A DNA stretch of 64,000 nt from Dipteris shenzhenensis (lineage: Eukaryota; Polypodiophyta; Polypodiopsida; Gleicheniales). Below are positions 36,085-47,003 of the stretch, piece after piece (position 1 is the stretch's first letter; each line of letters starts with the position of its first letter). The position numbers and the translations under genes are program-made. The DNA is taken from NCBI GenBank assembly GCA_047967505.1, contig CM106539.1, one strand, 5' to 3'. The notes under the pieces were generated by a model. The model saw only the letters and a list, made by a program, of their open reading frames with translations. It was not told the DNA's origin and searched no databases.

Positions 36085-36724
36085 AAGAGTACAATAAGCG
36101 ACACAAATAATTCACCTGGCCATGAGACAAAGTTAGCTGTATGAATAGAGAGAGAGAGAGAGAGAGAGAGCAGTTAGGGACACAAAGGGAGGGAAAGAGA
36201 TAGAGGGAGGGGGAGGGATATAAAGGGAGACAAAGAGAGTTAAGATTGCATTTATTCATTTGCACCTCTAAGTTGAGAAAGAGAAAAATACAAAAGTTAA
36301 TTAAGGTCTTTGAGAGACTAAGAGATTGAAAAAAACCCTAGATACAGCTGATCCAAAGGGTGGATCCGCAAACAAAATACAAAAAGTGTATACATAAAAT
36401 CAATGTCCATGACAATGGAGATGGGGATAGAAAGAGGGAGATGGAGAGTGGGATAGAGAGAGAGAGAGAGAGAGAGAGGTATAGAATGGGAAGAGTGAAT
36501 GAGTTAAGATTGTATTTATTCATTTGCACTTCTAAGTTGAGAAAGAGAAAAATAAGAAAGTTAATTAAGGTCTTTGAGAGACTATGAGATTGAAAAAAAA
36601 CACAGATACAACTGATCCAAAGGGTGGAGCCACTAACAAAATACAAAAAGTGTATATGTAAAATCAATGTCCATGACATAGATAGCTAAGGGCAACATGG
36701 AAACATGATAGTCATCGGGTGTCA

Positions 36725-36762
<38 letters not shown>

Positions 36763-36923
36763 AAATAGGGACACAAAGGGAGGGAAAGAGATAGAGAGAC
36801 AAAGAGATAGCAAAGGAGAGGAGGGGAGCAAGAGAGAGAGACAAAGAGAGAGAGAGCAATGAGGGACACAAAGGAAGGGAAAGAAAGAAAGATATATTAA
36901 CATCCTCGGAAGACCTTGTGGGT

Positions 36924-36969
<46 letters not shown>

Positions 36970-36998
36970 CTGAGAGAGAGGAGAGTGAGATAGCTAAG

Positions 36999-37039
<41 letters not shown>

Positions 37040-37040
37040 T
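36000..37040. repeat. GA-microsatellite cluster
   Basis: At least six separate GA runs fall in 1 kb: about 36050-36080, 36150-36170, 36453-36478, 36728-36760, 36928-36962 and 37001-37036. Diluted GA-rich sequence lies between them. Open frames here are only Ser/Leu or Arg/Glu repeats from the microsatellites. Confidence 0.92.
36242..36695. repeat. ~265-bp direct tandem repeat
   Basis: Segment 36242-36415 matches 36507-36680 at about 90% by eye. Shared blocks include 'tttattcatttgcac.tctaagttgagaaagagaaaaat', 'gttaattaaggtctttgag' and 'aaaatcaatgtccatgaca'. The non-matching part of each unit is GA-rich. Confidence 0.85.
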
Positions 37041-37496
37041 CCAAAGAAAAAACAATAAATATAAAAATATTGTAATGAAGAGCATTTTTAAGGGCAATGC
37101 CCATTTATATAGTACAATTCTAAGGTCATTTTCACATTTTCAATTTCCCACTCTAGAGTAATCCCAACATGAAGTTCAAGACCAACCACAAAGGGAGTCC
37201 AATTGGACACTATAGTAGTGATGCACTTTGTGATGAGGCAGAAAGGTATGTAGCTTTGTGAGCTTCATCATGTGATTCAAAATCATTAGTATAATTCTAG
37301 GTTCCATTTTGGGAACAAAAATCATTGCTTTTTCTTCAACTGGTAGGGAATAAAAAATAGGCTTTAGGGCTTAGAGTAGAAAACCCAAGCAAATTTTATG
37401 ATTTTAAACCCAAGACATCCTGCCATTGCCACTTGCCCCTAAATTTTTGGAAACAATTAGGGTTATGGTTTTGTAATTTAGGGAAAATTTTAAGTT

Positions 37497-37679
37497 CTAA
37501 TCAAATTTGGGAGGCCACTAACACCCTAGCAACCATGTGCATCATTTTCAAGCCAAAAAACCCCTAGAAGTCCTAAGGATTTGGAAGTTAAAGATCCATT
37601 TCCCTAAGATGTTGAATCACACCTGAAGGAAATGCAACATGGTTGCTAGGGTGTCAGTGGCCTCCCAAATTTGATTTAG
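37497..37679. repeat. 41-bp near-perfect inverted repeat, 100-nt loop
   Basis: The left arm 37497-37537 and right arm 37638-37679 are reverse complements with one mismatch and one 1-base indel; similarity stops abruptly outside both arms. It lies about 210 bp left of the Copia element at 37892. No coding frame or target duplication was identified. Confidence 0.85.
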
Positions 37680-37891
37680 GAAATGAAAGGTAAGCCTCAG
37701 ATGCATGCTGCAGGGCAAGCAAGGCATCTCTAGAAATATGCCAAGGAGCCTCCACAACTCCACGCCTATAAAACCAGGACATTGGGCTAAGGTTGAGGTC
37801 CTATATGACCTCGCGTACCACCCTTGCAAAGCTGGCCATCGGGATGAGCAAATTAATGGACTTCTAAATGTTTCTGATCTCTCGAAGTGCT

Positions 37892-38591
37892 TGTAAGAAA
37901 ACAATACAACGTCTATGCTCAACAGATAATAGGATCTCGTATGCAAGAGAGAAAAGCTGATAGTATGGAGAATCAAAAATTTGATTACTGTAAAACTGAT
38001 ACAATAGATGGCGCTGCCTCCCAGCCGTGCGCTCCTGTGTGAGAAGCTTCGATGATGTGCTGGAAACAGTAGAGGACGGAGGCTGGATGCTAAGGAATCA
38101 GGGTTGCTATAGCCAGTGATGATGATGGGCTTCATAGGCTTGCTCTTATATAGCCACCAGTCGTAGTCGATTAGAACCACTTAGGAGTGACCCAATCGAC
38201 CCAAAACGGCTGACTATAGGTCGGGGTCCCGAAATAGGCCACCGACCACAAGTTAGAACTGTGGCACAGAATAGAGCCATCCGGGATCATCTGGGGCTCC
38301 AAACGGGCCCCGCAGCCTGAGAGTGGGTTGCCCCGGGAAATGCTCCGTCTACCCTCAGTGCGGTCAGTCATGGGATGCCTTCTTACACTTGCATGTAACC
38401 TAGTTGGCAGTGTGCCAACTCTATCTAAAGCCATCGAGCCATCAGGCCACACATGGCCCCCATCTGGTGTCCAAACCAGGACCTATCGGATAACCGAGCT
38501 ACTCAAATGCCTTCTCCTCATATGGGGGCTTACAAGTAGAGTTAGCTGGTTCCCACGTAGTTACATGAGAGTGGACCATTGATATCTAACA
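37892..38591 (-). repeat. Copia 1 3' LTR (700 bp)
   Basis: On the minus strand it begins TGTTAGATATC after a polypurine stretch and ends ..TTCTTACA. The terminal ~110 bp (37892-38000) and a block around the TATA box are shared with the 5' LTR. A TATATAAG TATA box (minus) sits near 38145-38152. It carries about 115 bp (about 38003-38118) and about 340 bp (about 38240-38585) that the 5' LTR lacks. Confidence 0.8.
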
Positions 38592-38605
38592 CCCCCTCTC
38601 AATGT

Positions 38606-40297
38606 CCACCCACAAGTGAACTTACTTTTTTGGCCCAATGCCAAGTCGATGAAGATGCCTCTCTAGCAGGTCTCTTCCAAGAGCCTTCGTGAAGATGTCC
38701 GCAGCATTCTGTAGCCAGACAATATGCCAAGTCGACCTTTCCATCCATGATGAGCTTGCGTACAAAGTGATATTGAATCTCAATGTGTTTTGTGTGAGTG
38801 TGGAACACAGGGTTCTTTGCAATTGCCATGCAACTATGAATTGTCACATGATAACTACGTAGGCTTGTTTTGCACTACACCAAAATCCTCCTCAACCACA
38901 CTACCTCACAAGAAGCAAAACATGTTGATTTGTACTCAGCTTCGGTAGAAGAAAGAGCAACTGTAGGTTGCTTCTTGTTGACCCATGACACATCTCTAGA
39001 TCCAAGTGAGAAATAGTAACCTGTCATTGATCTCCTACTGTCCATGTCTCCTACCCAATCCGAGTCACAGAATTCAGTCAAGATGTTGCCCTTGGTATAG
39101 GTGATGCCATAATTAAGTGTGCCTTTGATGTATTTCAGCACCCGAATCCCTGCCCTCCAATGGTTCTCCCGAGGCTTATTGGAAACCTGCTTAGTACACA
39201 AGTCGCAAAACTGATGTCTGGCCGCGTGTTGCACAAGTAAATGAAACTGCCCACAAGCCTTCTATACTTTGCTTCGTCCAGCAGTGGTGATGAATCCTCG
39301 TTTGAGAGCTTCACGTCAACCTCCATAGGGGTGCCAACTAGTTGTCTTGCACTCAGCCATGCCAAGTCCCTTCAGTATCTCTCCAACATACTTTAGCTGT
39401 GAGATGAAGATCTGTTTTGGCTCTTACCAAACTTCAATCCCCAAATAGAAATGCATCAGTCCGAGGTCTGTCATTTCAAATGCTCTTCCTGGCAACTGCT
39501 TTGTCTGCGAGATCTTTTCTTCATGGTTCCCTGTTATGACAAGGTTGTCCACATAAAGGACCACGATCATACACCTGCCTCCTTCTCTGTAGATATACAA
39601 ATTTGCATCAGATGGGCTCCTCCTGAACCCATTTGCAAAAAGTAGGCATCAATCCACTGGTACCATGCTCGTGGGGCCTATTTCAGCCTGTAAAGTGCCT
39701 TCTTCAGTTTAGAGACTTTACCTTCTGAACCGAGGATCACAAAACCTGGTGGTTGTTCCACGTATACCTCCTCCTTGACATCTCCATTCAGAAAGGCGGA
39801 TTTTACATTCATCTGAAACACGGGCCAACTTTCCTATGCTGCTAAAGCCAAAACACTACGAATTATGGTTAGTTGAGCTATGGGAGCAAAAGTATCCTGA
39901 TAATCAAAACCACGTACCTGTGCAAATCCTTTTGCCATGAGTTGAGCCTTATACTTATCCAACGTGCTCTCGGACTTATACTTGGTCTTGTACACCCACT
40001 TGGTGTCGATTGCCTTGTGTTTTGGTGGTCGATCCACAAGGTCCCAAGTGTTGTTCTTCATTATGGAGCCATACTCTGACTGCATAGCCTCCATCCACCT
40101 ATCATCACCTTGTGCCTCTTCAAGACACTTGGGTTCTTCACCTCTGTCATCAAAGCGTACTTAACCAAGTGTTCCTGCGCCCTTCTTTGCTCCTCTAATC
40201 TCTTGGACCGGTGGTGTTCGGATGGTTCCTCCTCAATGGCTGGAGGTTCTCTGCCATCCAAAAGCTGCTTTACCCACTTCGGAATGGCCGTTGCCAT
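38606..40297 (-). pseudogene. Copia 1 reverse transcriptase and RNase H (broken)
   Basis: RT starts with MQSEYGSIMKNNTWDLV...KWVYKTKYKSE (39834-40094). Its active-site block at 39544-39555 reads Y-V-D-N rather than Y-V-D-D, so the second catalytic Asp is lost. Later blocks are YRRLVGSFIYLCNTRPDISFA (39135-39365), then RNase H with CDSDWVGDMDSRRSMTGY and ALSSTEAEYKS (38875-39234). A frame at 38599-38847 has KNPVFHTHTKHIEIQYHFVR. Several frameshifts separate these pieces. Confidence 0.85.
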
Positions 40298-40304
40298 TGT
40301 GGTT

Positions 40305-41555
40305 CTACAAGCTCTTCTTCCTCTTCTTTATCTTGAATCCTCCCAAGCACCGTTGGGGGAGTTCGGTCTGTTGCTCGTCTGTTGTTGGTGGTTGTACTAG
40401 ATGGATATCCTGGTCCTGGTTGTCTGGGAAGGAAGCATCCTCCTCCAATTGATGCGGCTGTTCTGAGAAGACCACATCACGACTTACTATTACCTTCTTG
40501 GTAATAGGATTATATAGACGGTCACCCTTCGCCTCTTCACTGTAGACCAAGAAAATACACTTCCGGCTCTTCGGTTCCCATTTGGTCCTGTTAGCATCAG
40601 GAACATGCACAAAAAAGTCACATCCAAAGACTCTAAAATGTGCAACTGAAGGTTTCTTACCAGAAAAGGCCTGCAGTGGAGTCATTCCATTCACAGCCTT
40701 CGTGTAACTACGATTCAGAATGTAAACTACCATGTTACATGCTTCAGCCCAGAAAGTCTTTGGCAAAACTTTCCCTTTCATCATACTCCTGCCCATTTCG
40801 CAGATGACGCGCATCTTGCGCTCTGTTACTCCATTTTGCTGTGGTGTATATGGCGGGGGTTTCTGCTTCTTGATCCCGTGACTTTTGCAGTAACTTTCGA
40901 ATTCACTTGATGTGAACTCACCACCTCTGTTTGATCTCAACTTCTTCACCTTCCTCCCCGTTTCTTTCTCAACCATTACATGCCATTCTTTGAACTTACT
41001 AAAAGCCTCATCTTTAGTCTTCAGGAAGTATATCCATATCCTTCTACTGTAGTCGTCGATCAGCTTCATGAAGTAGTAGGAGCCACCCAAAGCTTCCATC
41101 TCCATCTTTCCACAAAGGTCTGTGTGAATGAGCTCTAGAGCAGCCTTTGCCCTACTGGCCTCTTTAGGAAAGGGCTGCCGATGCTACTTGCCCATCATGC
41201 AAGCTTCACATACATCGAGCAGATTTGTAATTTCTGGTAGGTCTGTAATCATTCCACTTTTATGCATCTCCTTTAAAGAACTAAGGTTTAGATGACCAAA
41301 CCTCTCATGCCACAGCTTAGTGTTTTTCACATCGGCTCGAGAACTGAAAGCTGAGAGTTTGTAGATGTTGCGTTGTGTACCTTTACCAATGACCTTCCCT
41401 TGAAGATCCAAAATCTGTGTGCCATTCTTATCGAAGTGAACTTTGAGGTCCCGATCCGTGATCGCAAAAACGGACAACAAGTTCCTCTTGATATCTGGCA
41501 CATAAAGAACATCAGACGACTGTTTTACAAATCCATCTGGCAATCTTCTTCTGGC
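40305..41555 (-). pseudogene. Copia 1 pre-integrase and integrase
   Basis: The segment 41184-41555 reads LYVPDIKRNLLSV... and ..LWHERFGHLNLSSLKEMH...CEACMMGK, the GAG-pre-integrase HHCC block. A single in-frame stop at 41184-41186 separates it from the integrase core in the same frame (40305-41183). The core contains YYFMKLIDDYSRRIWIYFLK, RSNRGGEF and PYTPQQNGVTERK. In RSNRGG the second catalytic Asp position is Asn/Arg (normally T-D-N-G-G-E), so the D,D-E triad is damaged. The C-terminal GKKPSVAHFRVFGC..SRKCIFL block is present. Confidence 0.85.
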
Positions 41556-41562
41556 ACTCATT

Positions 41563-42060
41563 CTACTTGTGTCCTGCCTTGTTGCAATAGAAGCACTTGA
41601 TCTTCTTCTTTCTCTTTTTATCATAAGAAGAAGATGGGTCACCAGAGTCCTTACCCTTACCTCTCTTTGATCCAGCCAAGAAAGCCGAATCTTCTCCAGT
41701 CCTCGTCTTTTGACGCATCTCCTCCTCCAGAAGCATCACATTGAAATCCTCAAAGTTGAGGGGCGGATTTCTGTTCTGCGTATTCAGCATCGTAAAAAGA
41801 CCATCGTACTTTGGTGGGAGAATCCATATGCACCTTCGTGCTAGATTCTCGTTGGTGATGGTGATGCCAATCGCAGTCATCTGATCGTGCAGATTCTTCA
41901 CCCTGGTGATGAACTTCTCTGCCGTTTCTAACTTAGACAGTTTCTCATTCACGAGTTGAGTCTCCAGATTCTGAATCTGCGTCTGATTCGTGGTCTCGTA
42001 TTGATTTTTCAAGACCGTCCATGCCTCCTCCGCTGTGGTGACATGTTGAATTAACGCCAT
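41563..42060 (-). pseudogene. Copia 1 gag (UBN2-type) with zinc knuckle
   Basis: A 165-codon frame has the gag-polypeptide pattern EAWTVLKNQYETTNQTQIQNL...LARRCIWILPPKYDGLF, then a Lys-rich linker and a knuckle start CFYCNKAGHK near the end. The knuckle is cut off after GHK. The next coding segment in the adjoining frame is already pre-integrase, so the protease and the end of the knuckle have been deleted at about 41560. The N-terminal gag start upstream of 42060 is in a broken frame. Confidence 0.85.
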
Positions 42061-42388
42061 GACAGAATCACTTACACTGCAGATAATAGAACACAGCGCA
42101 TCTGCATTTATCCTTATCCATGTGAGAATCTCATCTGCAGTTGGTACTATCTGTTATCCTGCATTGGCTAGATTTGGTCTCGCAACTGGCTTCACGTCCA
42201 CCCTAGTAGTAGTATCCCAAAGCTCATATGTGCTTAGGATGGTCTTCATCTTGAACTTTTAGAGTGGATAGTTAGTGCCGTCCAACTTTTCGCTTTTGCC
42301 GAACGGTGGGATTCGCAGTCTTGTGGGCTGGGCCATCTCTCACAATCTGCTCACAAACAGAAACACACTGCCAAATCTTCTTGCTAGA

Positions 42389-42406
42389 GCCCAAGCTCTG
42401 ATACCA
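42389..42406 (-). promoter_or_regulatory. Copia 1 primer binding site
   Basis: TGGTATCAGAGCTTGGGC on the minus strand directly follows the 5' LTR end. It is the usual initiator-tRNA-Met complementary site of plant Copia elements. Confidence 0.9.
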
Positions 42407-42696
42407 TGTAAGAAAATAATACAACGTCTATGCTCAACAGATAACAGGATCTCATATGCAAGAGAGAAAAGCTGATAGTATGGAGAATCAAAAATTTGAT
42501 TACTATAAAACTGATTGCAAAATGAAGTTTGTGTTGTAAGCATCCCATTCAACTCGTGATGATGATGGGCTTCACGGGCTTGCTCTTATATAGCCACTAG
42601 TCGTAGTCGGTTAGACCCAATTGGGAGACTGACCCAATCAACCCAAAATGGCCGACTAGAGGTCGGTCCCGAAATAGGACCCTAAACCCTCTTACA
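42407..42696 (-). repeat. Copia 1 5' LTR (shortened, 290 bp)
   Basis: It shares the 42407-42515 block and the TATA-box region (near 42585-42592) with the 3' LTR. Between these blocks it has a different ~41-bp segment. Beyond 'cccgaaatagg' it ends after about 20 bp in ..CTTACA. Most of U3 is therefore missing compared with the other LTR. Confidence 0.75.
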
Positions 42697-45398
42697 TTAA
42701 ATGAAGTACTAAATCCCACAAAAAATATGCACCAAAATTACATGTTTCTTATCTCCTACAGACCTACTGAGACTTCATCCTCTAGTTCTAATGAGATGAA
42801 TACATTATAATATCAATGTGAAAGATGCTAGAGAAAAGGAAAATATAGATAATAAATGAGTATTTCTCCTAATGATCTTTTACTTTTTCTAAAACCACCC
42901 ACAATCTTTAACATAAAATGAAACACTCAAACTCCATAAATGAGACCAAACTCCATGAATGAGACAAACTTACAACAAAATGAAATTCTAAAATTCAGGC
43001 TTCATCTTTGCATATATGTTTCAACATAACACCTATCTCCCTCACACAACTCTTCTACAACTTTAAAATACTAATAAAATCATAAATTTTAAAATTAGTA
43101 TGAAAGACCCTTACAAGGTTGTATACATTTATCTCTAAATTAGCCATAAACTTTAAAGTTGTATACATTTATCTCCAAATTAGCCATAAACTTTATCACC
43201 AAATGAACCTTTCAATCCTACTAAAATGGCACAAAATCAAAACAGAATGAAAATCTAAATCTCATTTTATATCTATTTTCAACGTAGCATGTATATTCTT
43301 TACACAACTCTCCCACAACTCTATTTTCAACATCCCTCACACAACTCTCCCACAACTTTAAACATCCTACGATGAATATATTCTAAAATCAGAATGAAAA
43401 ATGCTAAGGAAAAGGAAACTTATCAAATATACTTAGCCTACATGATAAGAGCATGCATAGGCTCACAAAACAACTCAAAAGCCTTTTAATAAAGGCAATT
43501 GAAATGCCTTTTTAAGAAAGAAATGAGACATACATTCCAAGGCTTAGTGAAGAGATACAACAATATGAGGAGCAAGAAAATGTAGGTTGAAATCCTCACA
43601 GTAGTTCAAACATCATGAGTGTTCTGATGCAAACGGAAAGTCAGGATTATTTTGATGTAGGAGGAACCTTATGAACACACCTCCTAGGTCAACCATGATT
43701 GTGTTAGAGTGAAAAGAGGGATACGTGAAGGAAACATACAAGGCAGTTACAAGTGAAGTTGAACTCCACAAGTACCTCTATTGATAGAGCTATTCTCATA
43801 ACTACCACGAGATCCACATCTAAACATGATTTCTATGCATCTTAATCCCTTCAAAATTTTTGATTCACATGTCCCTCTTGCAATATAGCTCCATCACATT
43901 AGGAAAACTTAAGAGATTTCATACGACATGTTATGTAAAGATCTCATTGATCTCTTACAAACCAAAGCCACACACATACCTGCAAATGTCTAAAACCTTG
44001 GGTTAGTAAACCCTCTTCGAAATTGATAAATGGAAAGAAGAATGTATTGAATCAAAGAAATTGCACACAATCTAGATAGTAACATACGAAACAAACCCAA
44101 CACTCAAGTGCATGCCTTACCAGTTTACAAACTCAGTGGCACACATCTTTTTTGCAGATAATCATTCCACATGTCAAAGAAATAAAAAACTGACAATGAA
44201 CATAAGAATGGGACTCGGCAAAAGACATTTCCATCAGCACTTCAAAGCATCACAAATTATTTGGACTCAAAAAGGGCCCTGTAAGGGAGCCCTTGGGCTG
44301 GTGACATGGAAGAATAAGGTGAATAAAACCCAATAGAATATTGGCTGGTGGAGGGCAATAGAATATTGGGATAATAGTATACCCTTCGTAAGATGAATAC
44401 TCAGCTATATTCTTTATTTTTATGGCAATGAGTTATGGTGGCATTGTAGCATTTGAAGAGGAATGTTTATCTCTAATCTGTATTTTCCTTTGACACTGTT
44501 TTATAATGTATTCTTTACATTAGTACCTCATAGTCTCTAAATTCTATATTAAAAAATTCATGTGATGAAAGTGCTTTACTAATTTCTTGGACCTACTAGC
44601 TGCACTTTCCCTTGCCCTTCTAATAAAGAGCTACAATAGTGCTTTTAAGCACTTCATTTTATTTTAACTTGCAAAAAAAATTCCCTAGTTCAGCAAAGGT
44701 TCAGAATATTGTTTAATCTTTATAAGGTGCCATTAATATTGTTAGGCACATTACGTTGTACCGAAATTACCAAAAAACATATTTGTTGAGAGTTTTTAAG
44801 TATAATGTGCTCTAGAATTTTAAATGTCAGGAAAGATAGAAAGATGTAAGGAAACATATATTCATCTATGGAGTGCATGAGGCTCCTCCTTTCTATTTGT
44901 TGAAGGTAGGTGTTTTGAATTGAGATTGTTATAACTGGCATTACTTTTCCAAGAATACATTCCAAATGTTGTATTTGTAGCATAGTTGCAATGATGTCTA
45001 CATTTTTGCAAGAATTATTGTATGAAGCTTCTATTTTTATTATAAGAAACGGGTTTTGATTTGTTACTTTATCACATTACAGAGAAATAAATGGTTATAT
45101 AAAACTTTGTGTATTGAAAATGATATCAACTAATAGCTCTCTTATTGAAACTAGAATATTTGTTGATTTGTTTTATAATTTTACAAATTATAGCACAATG
45201 TTGTGGATGAGAAAGACAATGTTGTGATGTCCAATGAGTACTCACCAGTGAGTGTGCTGAATACCATCCCTTCTCTGTTGCATGGCGTAGCTTCTCTATT
45301 ATGATGTTCTTTTCCACCTCCTTTGAAGGGCTCTCCTAGTCATAGAGTGTTTGCAAGGATTTTGTTCATTCAAGATATTGACCTCACTATCAAGAATG
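42697..45398. other. AT-rich non-coding; small duplication
   Basis: No gene is recognised. A 40-bp tandem duplication lies at 43118-43194 ('gttgtatacatttatct.' then '.aaattagccataaac'). Confidence 0.5.
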
Positions 45399-45403
45399 GT
45401 GTG

Positions 45404-45573
45404 TGTGGGAGTTAAAGGTCATTGTGCCTTTACCCCAGTTATGCACAATACTCAAATACATATATAAATGAATGAAAAAGAAGATTAGGGTGTTCTGCAC
45501 CCATCAAAAACTTGTGTGAATCTCTGTTTCTCTCTCTCCCTCTTCTATTCTGCTTCTGTTGAGAGCACTCTCA
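45404..45573 (+). repeat. Element A 5' LTR
   Basis: 170 bp from TGTGGG to CTCTCA, with a TATATAAAT TATA box. It shares 'gtgttctgcaccca.caaaaacttg' with the A 3' LTR and differs there from both B LTRs. A degenerate PBS (TGGTATCAGGGCC) follows at 45576. Confidence 0.93.
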
Positions 45574-47003
45574 ACTGGTATCAGGGCCTGGGTGATCTAG
45601 CTGAGCGTGCATGAATGCCTAGAAGCTCAGTAGCTCTATGGGAGGAGGGAGAAGCTCTGTGGGAAGCTTTGTGGGTGACTTTACTTCCATCCGAGTGCAG
45701 AGACCTTGAGGGAACCTTTGGAAAAGTCACTTTGGTTTTGCGAAGTGGTTTTGAGAGCCTGTTAAGTGTTTTCAAAGAAAAATTCAATTTTTTTAAGCTT
45801 TTCCTTGTTCTGTTTGAGACTCCGTATTGACTTTTAGAGGTAACCATTGCCTGCTTTTGGTGTCAATTTCACTTCAGGAGCTTGGAAACACCTTCATTCT
45901 TGAATTTGGGATCATTTCATTGGATTTCTAACTCACTGTGTCAGTTTCAACGTTTTTCTGCCCGGGTGTTGGAACTCAAGTTTAGAGCAACCATTTACAG
46001 ATCTATCAGTTCCGGTGGATGCAGGAGGTCCTAAAACTTCTATGTTGCTCATCATTTTCACTTCGATGGAGTTTACAAACAGTTCAATTTCCAAAAACGT
46101 TTTTGAATCCTTGTATTGGACCTAGTGATTGGGACCACGGTTTCTAAAACCGTCTGTCCCATTGCGTTTCAGACGCCTAAAAACCCCTATCTATTAGTTC
46201 TTGTGTGATTCGGTGGAGTATTTTTAGACTTATAGATCTCTGTGTATTTGATTTCGTCTCTCTATTATGCATTTTTCATTCTAAGGTTTTGAAACCTTAG
46301 ATTTATGCCACATGGCAGTGGATAAGTGTTGATTCCCATTTCTCACTCATCGGTTGGGATTTTGGAGTTCCAACAGAAGAGAAATATTTATAGATTGCCT
46401 TGCTGAGTCCGATTATGCAATGGTGCCCATGTTTTAAGGCATCTAAGGTTCTATTTTCAGTAGCGGTCATTGCCGTAGGACCATGATTTCTTGAGCATAC
46501 CTTATGCAGATCACTCTGGTTATAGTTTGAGCCATGTGTGCACTCATTCATAGTGTGCATTGGGTTGTAGTGGATGATTTATAGGCCATTTGGATGCATT
46601 GTGATCCTTATTGGATGCACTGATACGCCCAGATTGCTTTGTGGGATGCTATTTTATGCTGAGGGACAACTTTGACACATTGCAGTTGATGCGCTAATAG
46701 TGTTATGCTCTCTTGGATGAGATATTGTTGATGCATATGCCCATGGATGGTGTTTATGCTTGAGCCATTTGGCACTTATTGGCATTTTGGATTGCCATTG
46801 CAGTTGGCATTTTCTTTTGGGCCAGATTTGCTCATATGGATGCATAGTACATGCACATGAGTCAACTGTATCTTTTGATGCTTTGAGCTTTGAGTTTTGG
46901 TAATATTTCACTCTATTGTGGCATACACATTTGGGTGCACCTGGTATTTGGTGTGATTCTCTCTTGCAAGCACTAGCATTTGGGATTTTGCTTTATTTGC
47001 ATC

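Larger units (their letters stand above)
37892..42696 (-). mobile_element. Ty1/Copia retrotransposon 1 (minus strand, defective)
   Basis: The element reads right to left: 5' LTR 42407-42696, PBS 42389-42406, gag 41563-42060, pre-integrase, integrase, reverse transcriptase, RNase H, polypurine tract (about 38592-38606) and 3' LTR 37892-38591. The GAG-INT-RT-RNaseH order defines Copia. The protease is deleted, the frame is interrupted in several places, and the RT motif is YVDN. The two LTRs differ greatly in length (290 versus 700 bp), and no target duplication was found, so the right end has probably been rearranged. Confidence 0.88.
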
